This document shows positions 32,219-40,781 of a stretch of 64,000 nucleotides of DNA, in pieces. Position numbers and translations under genes: made by a program. The notes under the pieces are model-generated. The model saw nothing but the letters and a program-made list of their open reading frames with translations, searched no databases and was not told the DNA's origin. Numbering within the stretch: position 1 is the first letter of the stretch; every line of letters begins with the position of its first letter. The stretch is from Absicoccus intestinalis (GTDB lineage Bacteria; Bacillota_I; Bacilli_A; Erysipelotrichales; Erysipelotrichaceae): positions 119,406 to 183,405 of the forward strand of contig NZ_JALBUS010000004.1 in the NCBI RefSeq assembly GCF_033971885.1, written 5' to 3'.

Positions 32219-32895
32219 TGTTTTCTCTCCTTAATCAAATGAAACGTATTCTTATCAAAATCAATCAAGCCTTTTTCTTTCATATGTTTTAATTCTCGAG
32301 TCAGAGCGGATCGATTGGCACATAAATAATCGGCCAACTCGTTTCGGTTCAATGGAATCTCAAAATAGGTCTTTTGTTGATGTTCGGCTTCTAAATTTAA
32401 ATACGTCCAGATCTTATCTTGTAAGGTAGGTTTGGATACAATAGCGGATTTTTCAATCAATTGTTGATTTTTCAAGGATAAAGTATAAAACATATTCTGG
32501 ATCAACCGATGGTGGAAAGGACAAGAATTGGAACAAATATGCAACACACGTTGTAAAGGAATATATAGAACGGTACAGGGCTCGATTGACAAAAATGAGA
32601 CCGTTGATCGTTTGGAATCGGACAAGGCAAAGCTTTCACCAAACAGTTCACGGGGGCCCATACGTACTAAAGTTGTTCGATGTCCATAAATATCTTCACT
32701 GACCATATCAATGTGGCCCAGTAAAATAACACCGACATCTTCAATGATGTCTTCTTCATCCCGAATATAGATCTTTGGCGCATACGATACGACACGAGCG
32801 CCAATACAAGTCAACATTTGCGTTAGATCTTCGGTCGCTATATGATCAAATAAAGGACATTGCCGAATCGGGTCGATATAGGATTCGAAATGCAT
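32215..32895 (-). CDS. Crp/Fnr-family regulator divergent from asrABC
   Basis: 226 residues from ATG 32895 (SD AGAGGTGA). Cyclic-nucleotide-type beta barrel (about 20-130, MGPRELFGESFALSD) and a C-terminal winged helix (NRNELADYLCANRSALTREL). No N-terminal FNR-type Cys cluster; a CSNSCPFH segment lies in the dimer helix. Divergent from asrA, so it probably controls sulfite reduction in response to a redox, nitrogen-oxide or sulfur signal. Confidence 0.87.
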   Translation of the reverse strand: MHFESYIDPIRQCPLFDHIATEDLTQMLTCIGARVVSYAPKIYIRDEEDIIEDVGVILLGHIDMVSEDIYGHRTTLVRMGPRELFGESFALSDSKRSTVSFLSIEPCTVLYIPLQRVLHICSNSCPFHHRLIQNMFYTLSLKNQQLIEKSAIVSKPTLQDKIWTYLNLEAEHQQKTYFEIPLNRNELADYLCANRSALTRELKHMKEKGLIDFDKNTFHLIKERKQ

Positions 32896-32915
32896 GTTGG
32901 TCACCTCTTGCGAAA

Positions 32916-32944
32916 ATTTTATCAAACTAAGATAAACGTTGCAA
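32916..32944 (-). promoter_or_regulatory. Promoter of the Crp-type gene
   Basis: Minus strand TTGCAA (32939-32944), 17-bp spacer, TAAAAT (32916-32921). The -35 lies inside the dyad at 32938-32951. Confidence 0.7.
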
Positions 32945-32951
32945 CGGCAAC
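32938..32951. promoter_or_regulatory. Candidate Crp-type operator
   Basis: GTTGC-AACG-GCAAC in the crp/asrA intergenic region, covering the leftward -35. A regulator dyad at a divergent promoter, most simply bound by the adjacent Crp-type protein. Confidence 0.5.
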
Positions 32952-33017
32952 ACTCATTTTCTATTGGCTCCATTAAAATGAAGATAGAAAAGACTGAAAA
33001 GGTCATGGAGGGTGAAC

Positions 33018-34037
33018 ATGGGCTATATTATGAGTCAGGAAAGCTTTGATGCGATCCTTGATGAATTATCATCAACCTATCGCATATGGGCGCCTGTCAA
33101 CAAGGTAGGTGAAGGCCGCCATACCGATACAGATATCGTACGTTACGATTTTGTATCTTCGGTAAAAGAAATCGAATGGAAGAAAAAATCCGATTATGCC
33201 TTCAAAGAAATTTTAACGCCTCTTTCACAAACCTTGTTTTTCTTTACTGAAGATCAAGTGAAAGAAGCCAATCGTGAGTATAAAGATGTATTAGTTTTCT
33301 TACGAAGTTGTGATATGCACGCTTTGAAACGACAAGACGATATCTATCTACACAACGGACAAGAAAGCGACTATTTTTATGAACAGATGCGTCAACATGT
33401 CCATTTTGTTTTAATGGGTTGTTCCCATAGCTATGACGAATGTTTCTGTGTGGATATGGGATCCAATCAAACAAAAGATGGATATGTCTTCTCTTTTGAT
33501 ATGATCGATGGCAATGTCCATTCGGATGTCAAAGAGGCTTCCATGGTTGCTGTGTTTGATAAATATGCCAGTCAAAAAACCGCAATCACGCCACAATATG
33601 TAACCGAAAATGATGTGCGTGTCACAGTGCCGACCGAAATTCCACTATCGATCTATAAATCCGATATGTGGGATGAATATAAAACCCGTTGTATCGGCTG
33701 TGGTCGATGTAATTTTGTATGTCCAACTTGTACATGTTTTACCATGCAAGATATTTACTACACCGACAATGGAAAAGTGGGTGAACGTCGTCGTGTATGT
33801 GCCAGCTGCATGGTTGATGGATACACCAATGTAGCCGGTGGTGGACAATACCGCAAAGACCAAGGCGAACGTATGCGTTTTAAAGTCTTACATAAGGTTT
33901 ATGACCATCGTCAACGATTTGGCCATGATATGTGTGTAGGTTGTGGCCGATGCACCGATGTTTGTCCAGAATATATTTCAATGGCTGCCGCCATCAATAA
34001 ACTAAATAAGACAGTGGAGGAACTTAAAAATGAATAA
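33018..34037 (+). CDS. asrA: Anaerobic sulfite reductase subunit A
   Basis: 339 residues from ATG 33018 (SD GGAGGG). Two 4Fe-4S ferredoxin motifs: CIGCGRCNFVCPTC (about 220-233) and CVGCGRCTDVCPEY near the C-terminus. The N-terminal part matches AsrA (LVFLRSCDMHAL, MGCSHSYDECFC). Passes electrons to the sirohaem subunit AsrC. First gene of asrABC; overlaps asrB by eight bases. Confidence 0.95.
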   Translation: MGYIMSQESFDAILDELSSTYRIWAPVNKVGEGRHTDTDIVRYDFVSSVKEIEWKKKSDYAFKEILTPLSQTLFFFTEDQVKEANREYKDVLVFLRSCDMHALKRQDDIYLHNGQESDYFYEQMRQHVHFVLMGCSHSYDECFCVDMGSNQTKDGYVFSFDMIDGNVHSDVKEASMVAVFDKYASQKTAITPQYVTENDVRVTVPTEIPLSIYKSDMWDEYKTRCIGCGRCNFVCPTCTCFTMQDIYYTDNGKVGERRRVCASCMVDGYTNVAGGGQYRKDQGERMRFKVLHKVYDHRQRFGHDMCVGCGRCTDVCPEYISMAAAINKLNKTVEELKNE

Positions 34038-34818
34038 TCCCTATTTACCATTTCCTTCGGAAATCTTAGCTGTGATCAAACATACCGAAAAAGAATATAC
34101 CTTTCGCATGGCCTTTACGGGTCCGGTAAAACCCGGTCAATTCTTTGAAGTTTCGATTCCTAAATATGGAGAAGCACCGATCTCCGTATCAGGAATTGGC
34201 GAAAACTTCGTTGATCTGACCATTCGTAAAGTAGGACGTGTCACCAATGAGTTATTTGAACGCTATGTTGGCCAACATTTCTTTATGCGCGGGCCTTATG
34301 GCAATGGGTTTGACACAGACTTATTCAGCCAAGGGGAAACCTTGGTCGTAGCTGGTGGTACCGGTGTATCTCCCGTTCGAGGTGTCATTGATGCGCTTGC
34401 CAATAGTAAAGATGCGAAAGACAAACATGTGATCGTTGGTTTCAAAAGCCCAGATGATATGTTATTTCGCTCAGATCTAAAAAGATGGAATGAAAAATTA
34501 GATCTTTGTTTAACAGTAGATGGTGCACCTGATGGGTATACAGGCAATATTGGTTTAGTCACAAAATTCATTCCCGAAGTGCCTTTAAAGGATGTATCCA
34601 CAGCCAAAGCCATCGTTGTGGGTCCCCCACCGATGATGCGCTTTTCCATCATGGGATTTTTGGATAAAGGCTTCAAAGAAGAAAACATCTGGGTATCCAA
34701 TGAGCGAAAAATGTGTTGTGGTTTAGGTAAGTGCGGCCATTGTCGCATTGGCAGTACATATGTATGTTTAGATGGTCCCGTATTTAATTATACGGAAAGT
34801 AAAAATCTGATCGATTAG
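34030..34818 (+). CDS. asrB: Anaerobic sulfite reductase subunit B
   Basis: 262 residues. FAD/NAD(P)H ferredoxin-reductase fold: ISVSGIGENFVDLTIR, GPYGNGF, VAGGTGVSPVRGV. The C-terminal CCGLGKCGHCRIG cluster binds a 2Fe-2S centre as in PyrK/AsrB. Oxidises NADH and feeds AsrA/AsrC. Confidence 0.95.
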   Translation: MNNPYLPFPSEILAVIKHTEKEYTFRMAFTGPVKPGQFFEVSIPKYGEAPISVSGIGENFVDLTIRKVGRVTNELFERYVGQHFFMRGPYGNGFDTDLFSQGETLVVAGGTGVSPVRGVIDALANSKDAKDKHVIVGFKSPDDMLFRSDLKRWNEKLDLCLTVDGAPDGYTGNIGLVTKFIPEVPLKDVSTAKAIVVGPPPMMRFSIMGFLDKGFKEENIWVSNERKMCCGLGKCGHCRIGSTYVCLDGPVFNYTESKNLID

Positions 34819-34826
34819 GAGGTACC

Positions 34827-35837
34827 ATGACAACACTTGATATCAATGTAAAAAAACTAAAAAAGAATAATTATCGTGTCTCCAAAGTACGTGGTGAAGC
34901 CGCTTGTCGTGTACGTTGTCCTGGTGGCATGTTAGATACGGAATCCTTACATCGTGTCATTGAAATTGCGAATACGTATGGCAATGGTACGATCAACTTT
35001 ACCAATCGACAAGGTATCGAGATTCCTGCCATTTCAATGCGTGACATGGAAAAAGTAAATAAAGAACTCCAATTGATCATCGATAATACCAAAGTCAATC
35101 AAACGCAAAGAGATGCCGGTTATGATGCATCCGGTACACGAAACATTGTTGCTTGTCCAGGATCGCGTCTCTGCCCTTTTGGTTGTTACGACACCAAAGG
35201 ACTAGCCCAAAAAGTCGATCGCATGATCTTCCCAAATGATCTGCACACCAAGATTGCTTTTACTGGTTGTTCCAACGATTGTGCACATGTTCGTTTGAAC
35301 GATTGGGGCATCATGGGACAAACGGAACCGCAATACAATAAAGATCGTTGTGTTTCTTGTAAACAATGCGTCAAATATTGTGAAAAACGTTCGGTAGGTG
35401 CCTTAAAAATGGTTAACGGCAAAGTCGTTCGCGATCCAGATAAATGTATTGGTTGTGGTGTTTGTGTCCATTATTGTCCAACTCGAGCTTGGACACGCAG
35501 CAAAGAACACTATTTCCGCGTTGTCTTGTTGGGACGTACCGGAAAGAAAAATCCACGATTAGCGGAAGATTTTATTAAATGGTGCGATGAAGAATCCTTG
35601 TTGCAGATGATCCAAAATGCGTATGCATATGTGGAAGAATATATCGATCCACATGCCGTAGAAGGAAAAGAACATTATGGATATATCGTCGATCGCACGG
35701 GATTTGATGAATTCTATAAATGGATCATGAAAGATGTCAACTTGAATCCAAAAGCAGAAGTCAATACACGTCCATATTGGGGTGGCAAACACTACAATCT
35801 TTCGAACAATTTCAAAAGCCATAATTTGGAAGACTAA
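34827..35837 (+). CDS. asrC: Anaerobic sulfite reductase subunit C
   Basis: 336 residues, SD AGGAGG. Sirohaem/4Fe-4S sulfite reductase: CPGSRLCPFG and FTGCSNDCAHV carry the cluster/sirohaem Cys. Two inserted ferredoxin motifs follow (CVSCKQCVKYC, CIGCGVCVHYC). Six-electron reduction of sulfite to sulfide. Ends in a strong terminator. Confidence 0.95.
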   Translation: MTTLDINVKKLKKNNYRVSKVRGEAACRVRCPGGMLDTESLHRVIEIANTYGNGTINFTNRQGIEIPAISMRDMEKVNKELQLIIDNTKVNQTQRDAGYDASGTRNIVACPGSRLCPFGCYDTKGLAQKVDRMIFPNDLHTKIAFTGCSNDCAHVRLNDWGIMGQTEPQYNKDRCVSCKQCVKYCEKRSVGALKMVNGKVVRDPDKCIGCGVCVHYCPTRAWTRSKEHYFRVVLLGRTGKKNPRLAEDFIKWCDEESLLQMIQNAYAYVEEYIDPHAVEGKEHYGYIVDRTGFDEFYKWIMKDVNLNPKAEVNTRPYWGGKHYNLSNNFKSHNLED

Positions 35838-35862
35838 AACTGGATACCCATCCAGTTTTTTC
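35836..35862 (+). terminator. Terminator of asrABC
   Basis: AAAACTGGAT-ACCC-ATCCAGTTTT then TT; 10-bp perfect stem. A TATAAT (35864-35869) for the next gene follows at once. Confidence 0.9.
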
Positions 35863-35876
35863 TTATAATAAGAACT

Positions 35877-36512
35877 ATGAGTGATGTAGCTGTATTGAAA
35901 CGTTGCTATATCTTTCACGATATAGCTGATATTGAAAAAACATTGCAGGAAGTCCATGCCTTTAAGAAACATTATGATAAAGGCGAAACCATCGTGATGG
36001 AAGGTGATGATGCCAACACGATGGGAATCATCCTGCAAGGACGAGTACGTGTCCTTCGCAACGATATTAATGGGAATCGAACCATTGTCAATCAAATGGG
36101 CCCCGCACAGATTTTTGGTGAAACTTTTGCCTGTGCCAACATCAAAACCTATCCGGTTTCGGTAGAAGCGGTAAGTGCATCCGACATTATGTTTATCCAA
36201 CCCCAAGAAATCTTGGCCAATCAAACCGATACCCAATTGATTTCTAATTTGTTGAGTTCTCTGGCCTCTAAAAATCTTGTATTAAATAATAAATTAACGA
36301 TCATGTCAAAACGTTCCACCAAGGAAAAATTGATGACGTACTTGTATTCTCGTGCAAAATATCATCAGACCAATACATTTGATATTCCTTTCAATCGGCA
36401 AGAACTCGCTGATTATCTAGGTGTGGATCGTAGTGCTTTATCCGCAGAATTAAGCAAGTTAAAACAAGCGGGCGTACTGGACTATAAAAAAAATCACTTC
36501 GTTTTGAAGTGA
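35877..36512 (+). CDS. Second Crp/Fnr-family regulator
   Basis: 211 residues. Cyclic-nucleotide-type barrel (MGPAQIFGETFACAN) and winged helix (NRQELADYLGVDRSALSAEL). Clearly paralogous to the regulator at 32215. TATAAT ends seven bases before ATG 35877 and there is no SD, so the mRNA is predicted leaderless. With its paralogue it flanks asrABC. Its last codons contain the terminator of the convergent gene. Confidence 0.88.
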   Translation: MSDVAVLKRCYIFHDIADIEKTLQEVHAFKKHYDKGETIVMEGDDANTMGIILQGRVRVLRNDINGNRTIVNQMGPAQIFGETFACANIKTYPVSVEAVSASDIMFIQPQEILANQTDTQLISNLLSSLASKNLVLNNKLTIMSKRSTKEKLMTYLYSRAKYHQTNTFDIPFNRQELADYLGVDRSALSAELSKLKQAGVLDYKKNHFVLK

Positions 36513-36513
36513 T
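36493..36513 (-). terminator. Leftward terminator inside the regulator 3' end
   Basis: ATCACTTC-loop-GAAGTGAT with an A-run on the plus strand (T-run leftward), ending the glutamate-cysteine ligase-like gene. Confidence 0.8.
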
Positions 36514-37787
36514 CATTGAAAGATGGTAATAAAATCTTCGATCGATCTGGAATGATTGATGATTTCTAGGGCAGGACTGGTTGCGGTATCAAATCGGAAA
36601 GAAACAAGCTCTAATAATTTTTCTTCGTTGTATCCGCGTTGACATAGACCTTCATAGGCTACGACATAGAGGTGTTTGCAATCCTTGATCAATTTATCCT
36701 GATTCAAGGATTGGACACCACCTTTTTTATTGACAAGTGATCGTGAAAAAGACAAAGAAGGTTGCCAATGAATGAGAGCTTCTTTATTGGCTTCGATGCC
36801 AACGAGAAAAGCCAATGCACCAAATACTTCTTGAATGGGTTGCATACATAAACTTCGATGTTCAATCGTTCCTCGATAGGTCAGATCATCCAATTTGAAC
36901 GTACGAAGATAGGCAATATCGTCTAAGGTTGGTTGGATGATAACTTCTTTTCCCTTCGAATCACGCGCCTTGATTTGTTTTTGCTGGACATACGCTTGAA
37001 AAGGAATGGGGTCAAAATGCAGATATATGCCATCTCTTATCACACAATACATGCTTTGGGAAGCAATATAATCAATCATCCCATCAATGGTTGAGGGAAC
37101 CGTATCAAAATCGCCTACATTCTTAAGATTCTTACCATGCATACTTTCTTCCCAGAACCAATCGCGAGCCAATACATACTCATCCAATATCGAATTCGCA
37201 AACAATACACTTAAATACGGCTCAATCGTATGAAAGATCTGAAGACTGATCAAAAAATCGTCAATATTGGCATCCAATTGCACTTGGGCAGCACACGCAA
37301 AGAAACCATAGTTGGGATATGGAAAATCATTTTCTTGTAAATAGGTATACAACATGCGATATCTTTCGGTAGGAATGGGAATGTTATGATTTAATGCATG
37401 ATGCGGATTGATCCCCATTCCTGTAAGTACATGTTCATTCTTTTTGAATTGATCTTGAAACCAGTGATAATACGTTTCAAATCGATCTTTGATCCGATAC
37501 ATGCTGTTTTCAGGTGCAAAAGAAAACTCGAGCGTATTATAACTACAATCAAACGAAAGGATATCGCCATTTTCCATCTCGATATTCGCAATTTGTCCCT
37601 CATCATCCCTATGTACGATTGGTGGATGAAAGGCATGGACAAATTGTTGGGTTATCGAATGAACAACGGAAAAATCAACTGGTTCTTGTTTCAAATTGAC
37701 GATAGGCAATTCTAATTCAATACCTACTTTATCTGTTTTTGGTCGTCTTAATGGTTCCATATATTTTTGGATAATATGTTCTTTCAT
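36513..37787 (-). CDS. Glutamate-cysteine ligase family 2-like protein
   Basis: 424 residues. An ExE metal motif near the start (KVGIELELPIV), FSFAPEN, GMGINPHHAL, FACAAQVQLD and RGTIEHRSLC: the GCS2/EgtA-type ligase fold that couples glutamate to cysteine or another amine with ATP. Neighbouring sulfite reductase supports a thiol role, and a glutathione peroxidase is 20 kb away. No gshB is in view, so the product may be gamma-glutamylcysteine. Palindrome ATATGTT-TT-AACATAT lies about 27 bases upstream (37814-37829). Confidence 0.78.
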   Translation of the reverse strand: MKEHIIQKYMEPLRRPKTDKVGIELELPIVNLKQEPVDFSVVHSITQQFVHAFHPPIVHRDDEGQIANIEMENGDILSFDCSYNTLEFSFAPENSMYRIKDRFETYYHWFQDQFKKNEHVLTGMGINPHHALNHNIPIPTERYRMLYTYLQENDFPYPNYGFFACAAQVQLDANIDDFLISLQIFHTIEPYLSVLFANSILDEYVLARDWFWEESMHGKNLKNVGDFDTVPSTIDGMIDYIASQSMYCVIRDGIYLHFDPIPFQAYVQQKQIKARDSKGKEVIIQPTLDDIAYLRTFKLDDLTYRGTIEHRSLCMQPIQEVFGALAFLVGIEANKEALIHWQPSLSFSRSLVNKKGGVQSLNQDKLIKDCKHLYVVAYEGLCQRGYNEEKLLELVSFRFDTATSPALEIINHSRSIEDFITIFQ

Positions 37788-37851
37788 AATTTAACTTTTC
37801 CTATCTGTTTTATATGTTTTAACATATTATTCCATGGGTTGCAACCTCATT

Positions 37852-38421
37852 CTAGCGAAAAACGATATGTCCTGGTTCCATCGATTCAACAATGGCAAGG
37901 CTTTCCAATCGATATCCTTTCTTGCGTAATCGATCACCACCCCCTTGAAAGCCTTTTTCGATACAAATGCCAATACCAACAACTTGCGCATGAGCTTGGT
38001 GACAAATATCAATTAGACCATCCATGGCTTTGCCATTGGCCATGAAATCATCAATGATCAAGATCCGATCATCAGGTTGGATGAATTTTTTTGAAACCGT
38101 AATATCATAATCTCGATCATACGTAAAAGAATGTACTTTGGATGTATACAATTCCCCATCCAAATTTAGACTTTTGGCTTTTTTGGCAAAGACAACCGGC
38201 ACATGAAAGTGTCGAGCAGCCATGCAGGCAATCGCAATGCCACTTGCCTCGATCGTTAAGATCTTGGTAATGTTTTCATCCGCAAATAAACGTTGAAATT
38301 CGGCACCAATTTCATCCAAAAGACCAATATCCATTTGATGATTTAGAAAACTATCCACTTTTAATACATCACCATTCCGTACTTGACCATCTTTACGAAT
38401 ACGTTGTTTTAACTGTTCCAT
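37852..38421 (-). CDS. xpt: Xanthine phosphoribosyltransferase
   Basis: 189 residues. PRPP motif ILIIDDFMANGKAMDG, VDSFLNHQMDI N-terminus and TIEASGIAIA, as in B. subtilis Xpt. Salvages xanthine to XMP. SD GGAGG. The 5' region is under 100 bases, and I see no purine riboswitch, which often precedes this gene. Confidence 0.93.
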   Translation of the reverse strand: MEQLKQRIRKDGQVRNGDVLKVDSFLNHQMDIGLLDEIGAEFQRLFADENITKILTIEASGIAIACMAARHFHVPVVFAKKAKSLNLDGELYTSKVHSFTYDRDYDITVSKKFIQPDDRILIIDDFMANGKAMDGLIDICHQAHAQVVGIGICIEKGFQGGGDRLRKKGYRLESLAIVESMEPGHIVFR

Positions 38422-38518
38422 TGATTTCCTCCCTACATGTAGATATAGGATAAATTATACTAGCGTTTGTATCGAACACAAAATGTTTTTTTGGATATGC
38501 CTATGCTATAATTTCAGT

Positions 38519-39565
38519 ATGAGTACAGAAGAACAAATTAAACAAAATATTGAATCGGCAATGAATCAACTCAACCAATTTTTGAAGAGTGATACCATGC
38601 AGTCGGTCAAAAAAGCAACAACCAATACGATCCAATCCGTATCCAATTCGATTTCCAAAGCATTGGCACCAGAACCCCCACATCCAGTGTATTCGCCAAG
38701 AAAAATCAAAAAAATTAAAAAGAAAGCAATCGATACCCGAAATTTTGGTATTTTCATCGCCGCCATTGGTGTGATCCTTGCATTAGGTAGCATCGGTGAT
38801 CTCGAAGCCATGATGGTTGGGATGGCCTTCTTGATCATTGGTGGTTTGACATGGTGGAACCAGAAACAAAAATTAAATCGCATCGATCGTTTCTATTTGT
38901 ATGCCAATGCTCTAAAAAATAATGAAGCCATCCCCATTGAACAACTTTCGCAATTGGCTGCTCAAAGTGAAGAATCAACGGAAAATGATATTCGTTCGAT
39001 GATCAGTCATGGTTTGTTTGAACAAGTTTACTTTGATGCATCTCATCATATTGTCTATAAAAATTATACTGCCTATCAGAAATCAAGCTTGCCACCAACT
39101 CCTAAAGAAGAAAAGGCGGAAAATGCATATCCTGAAGAAATCCAAGATTTCCTGGAACAAATGAATGCATATCGAAATACGATTCTTTCTTTATCGAATC
39201 AAATTAAAGATACGGACATTGATCAAGAATGTAAAAAAATGCTCATCATCTTGGCAAATATAGAAAAATATATCACGAATCATTTTGAGGTTTTACCTAA
39301 AACCAATCGAATGATGAAATATTATTTACCAACCGCGATCAAACTACTAGGTAACTATCAAGAACTCGAAGCCGGGCATATCCATTTGGGCACAAATGAT
39401 ACGACCATTCAAGATATCGAACGCGCCTTGAATCAACTCAATGAAGGTCTTATCAATATTTATACAGATATGTGTCAAGATGCTTCCATGGATATTCATG
39501 CCGATATATCCGTCTTACAATCGATGTTGCAACAAGATGGTCTAAAAGATAAAATTCCATCCTAA
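38519..39565 (+). CDS. XpaC-like (5-bromo-4-chloroindolyl phosphate hydrolysis) membrane protein
   Basis: 348 residues from ATG 38519. A Gln/Ser-rich helical N-terminus, two transmembrane helices (about 78-96 and 99-117, FGIFIAAIGVILALG and MVGMAFLIIGGLTWW), then a helical cytoplasmic domain. Matches the XpaC group, often paired with TelA-type tellurite/toxic-anion proteins; no telA is adjacent. TATAAT (38507-38512, extended TGC) ends six bases before ATG and no SD exists: leaderless. Confidence 0.75.
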   Translation: MSTEEQIKQNIESAMNQLNQFLKSDTMQSVKKATTNTIQSVSNSISKALAPEPPHPVYSPRKIKKIKKKAIDTRNFGIFIAAIGVILALGSIGDLEAMMVGMAFLIIGGLTWWNQKQKLNRIDRFYLYANALKNNEAIPIEQLSQLAAQSEESTENDIRSMISHGLFEQVYFDASHHIVYKNYTAYQKSSLPPTPKEEKAENAYPEEIQDFLEQMNAYRNTILSLSNQIKDTDIDQECKKMLIILANIEKYITNHFEVLPKTNRMMKYYLPTAIKLLGNYQELEAGHIHLGTNDTTIQDIERALNQLNEGLINIYTDMCQDASMDIHADISVLQSMLQQDGLKDKIPS

Positions 39566-39662
39566 AAAGAGTGCCAATGATACGACCCCTGTCAAGTAGA
39601 AAGTACAAATACAAAAATGTGCTTCCCTATTTTTTAGGAGATCCTATCAAAGACACTCTTTT
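39565..39662. repeat. 98-bp MITE-like imperfect palindrome
   Basis: Perfect 9-base ends AAAAGAGTG/CACTCTTTT continue inward as related arms over about 42 bases (GTGCCAATGATACGACC against the complement of GATCCTATCAAAGACAC). No coding capacity. It fills the gap between two convergent genes and, with its T-run, may double as a bidirectional terminator. The left end overlaps the stop of the XpaC-like gene. Confidence 0.65.
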
Positions 39663-39665
39663 ATT

Positions 39666-40781
39666 TTACATTGCTTTTTGATATAAAGATCGAACCAGAT
39701 CGATATCGACTTTGACTGGTGTATTGACTAAATTACCCGCTGAAACTTTCATACAGTTTTCGCTCATCCATTCGATATCTTTTTCTTCCAATCCTAGATC
39801 GGACAATTTCGATGGCAATTCCAATTGAGCAATCAAGTCTTTGATGGCTTGTACTAAATCATTGGTGCCAAAGATTTTCGCAATATCATCATATTTTGGA
39901 CACATTGTGGCTTCAATCACAACGGGTGTCAAACAAGCCAATCCTTGTCCATGGACAATATCTTTTAAACCACTGGCTGGGTGTTCCATGCCATGGGCTA
40001 AAGTGACACCAGCCTGACCAATGATCATACCACCAATCGTTGCTGCTAATGTCATTTTATCCCATAGATCTTCATCTTTGCATCCTTCATACAATGGCAC
40101 TAGACTTTCTTTGATATAGCGAATTCCCATTAAGGATAGAGCATCCGTAAAAGGCTGTGCATTCTTTGCCGTATAAGCTTCCATACAATGACATAAAGCA
40201 TCAAAACCAACCGATGCCAAGACCCGCTTTGGCATGGTCATCATACATTGTGGATCTACGATTGACACTTTCGCAATGATGGCTGACGTTCGTAAACTTT
40301 TCTTGTCTCCCGTATCTGGATTTGTCAAAACCGCAAATCCATTTCCTTCACTACCCGTACCACATGTTGTAGGTACTAAGATCATTGGTAAGGCTTCATC
40401 ACTGACTTTTCGACCAAATATATAATCATTAATGTCTCCCTCATTAACAGCTAGAAACGCAATGGATTTTGCACAATCCATGATGGATCCTCCACCCAAA
40501 GCAATCACCATGTCACAACCCTGTTCTTTCGCAAGATCCGCACCTTTTTGTGCTGTGGTGGTGAGGGGATTTTGTCGTACTTCATCAAATAGTACGGAAG
40601 AGATTCCTTCGGCTACCAAAGCATTCTTTACGCGATCATAAAGACCCGACTTTTTGGCGGAACTACGTCCTGTTACGATCAAAGCTTTTGTCCCATACTT
40701 TTTTGCATAGTCTCCAATCGAATTAACTTTTCCTGCGCCAAATACAATATGGACAGGTTCATAAAAATCAAAATTCATCAT
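39666..40781 (-). CDS. Iron-containing alcohol dehydrogenase
   Basis: 371 residues. NAD(P) loop GGGSIMDCAKSIAF, metal His in HCMEAYT and HGMEHPASGLKDIVHGQG. Reduces aldehydes, perhaps succinate semialdehyde or aldehydes from the adjacent transaminases; this link is inferred. Start ATG overlaps the permease stop (TAATGATG). Confidence 0.9.
   Translation of the reverse strand: MMNFDFYEPVHIVFGAGKVNSIGDYAKKYGTKALIVTGRSSAKKSGLYDRVKNALVAEGISSVLFDEVRQNPLTTTAQKGADLAKEQGCDMVIALGGGSIMDCAKSIAFLAVNEGDINDYIFGRKVSDEALPMILVPTTCGTGSEGNGFAVLTNPDTGDKKSLRTSAIIAKVSIVDPQCMMTMPKRVLASVGFDALCHCMEAYTAKNAQPFTDALSLMGIRYIKESLVPLYEGCKDEDLWDKMTLAATIGGMIIGQAGVTLAHGMEHPASGLKDIVHGQGLACLTPVVIEATMCPKYDDIAKIFGTNDLVQAIKDLIAQLELPSKLSDLGLEEKDIEWMSENCMKVSAGNLVNTPVKVDIDLVRSLYQKAM

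Noticed and set aside
38422..38518. Purine riboswitch upstream of xpt
   Set aside because: The intergenic space is under 100 bases and lacks the three-helix purine aptamer pattern.
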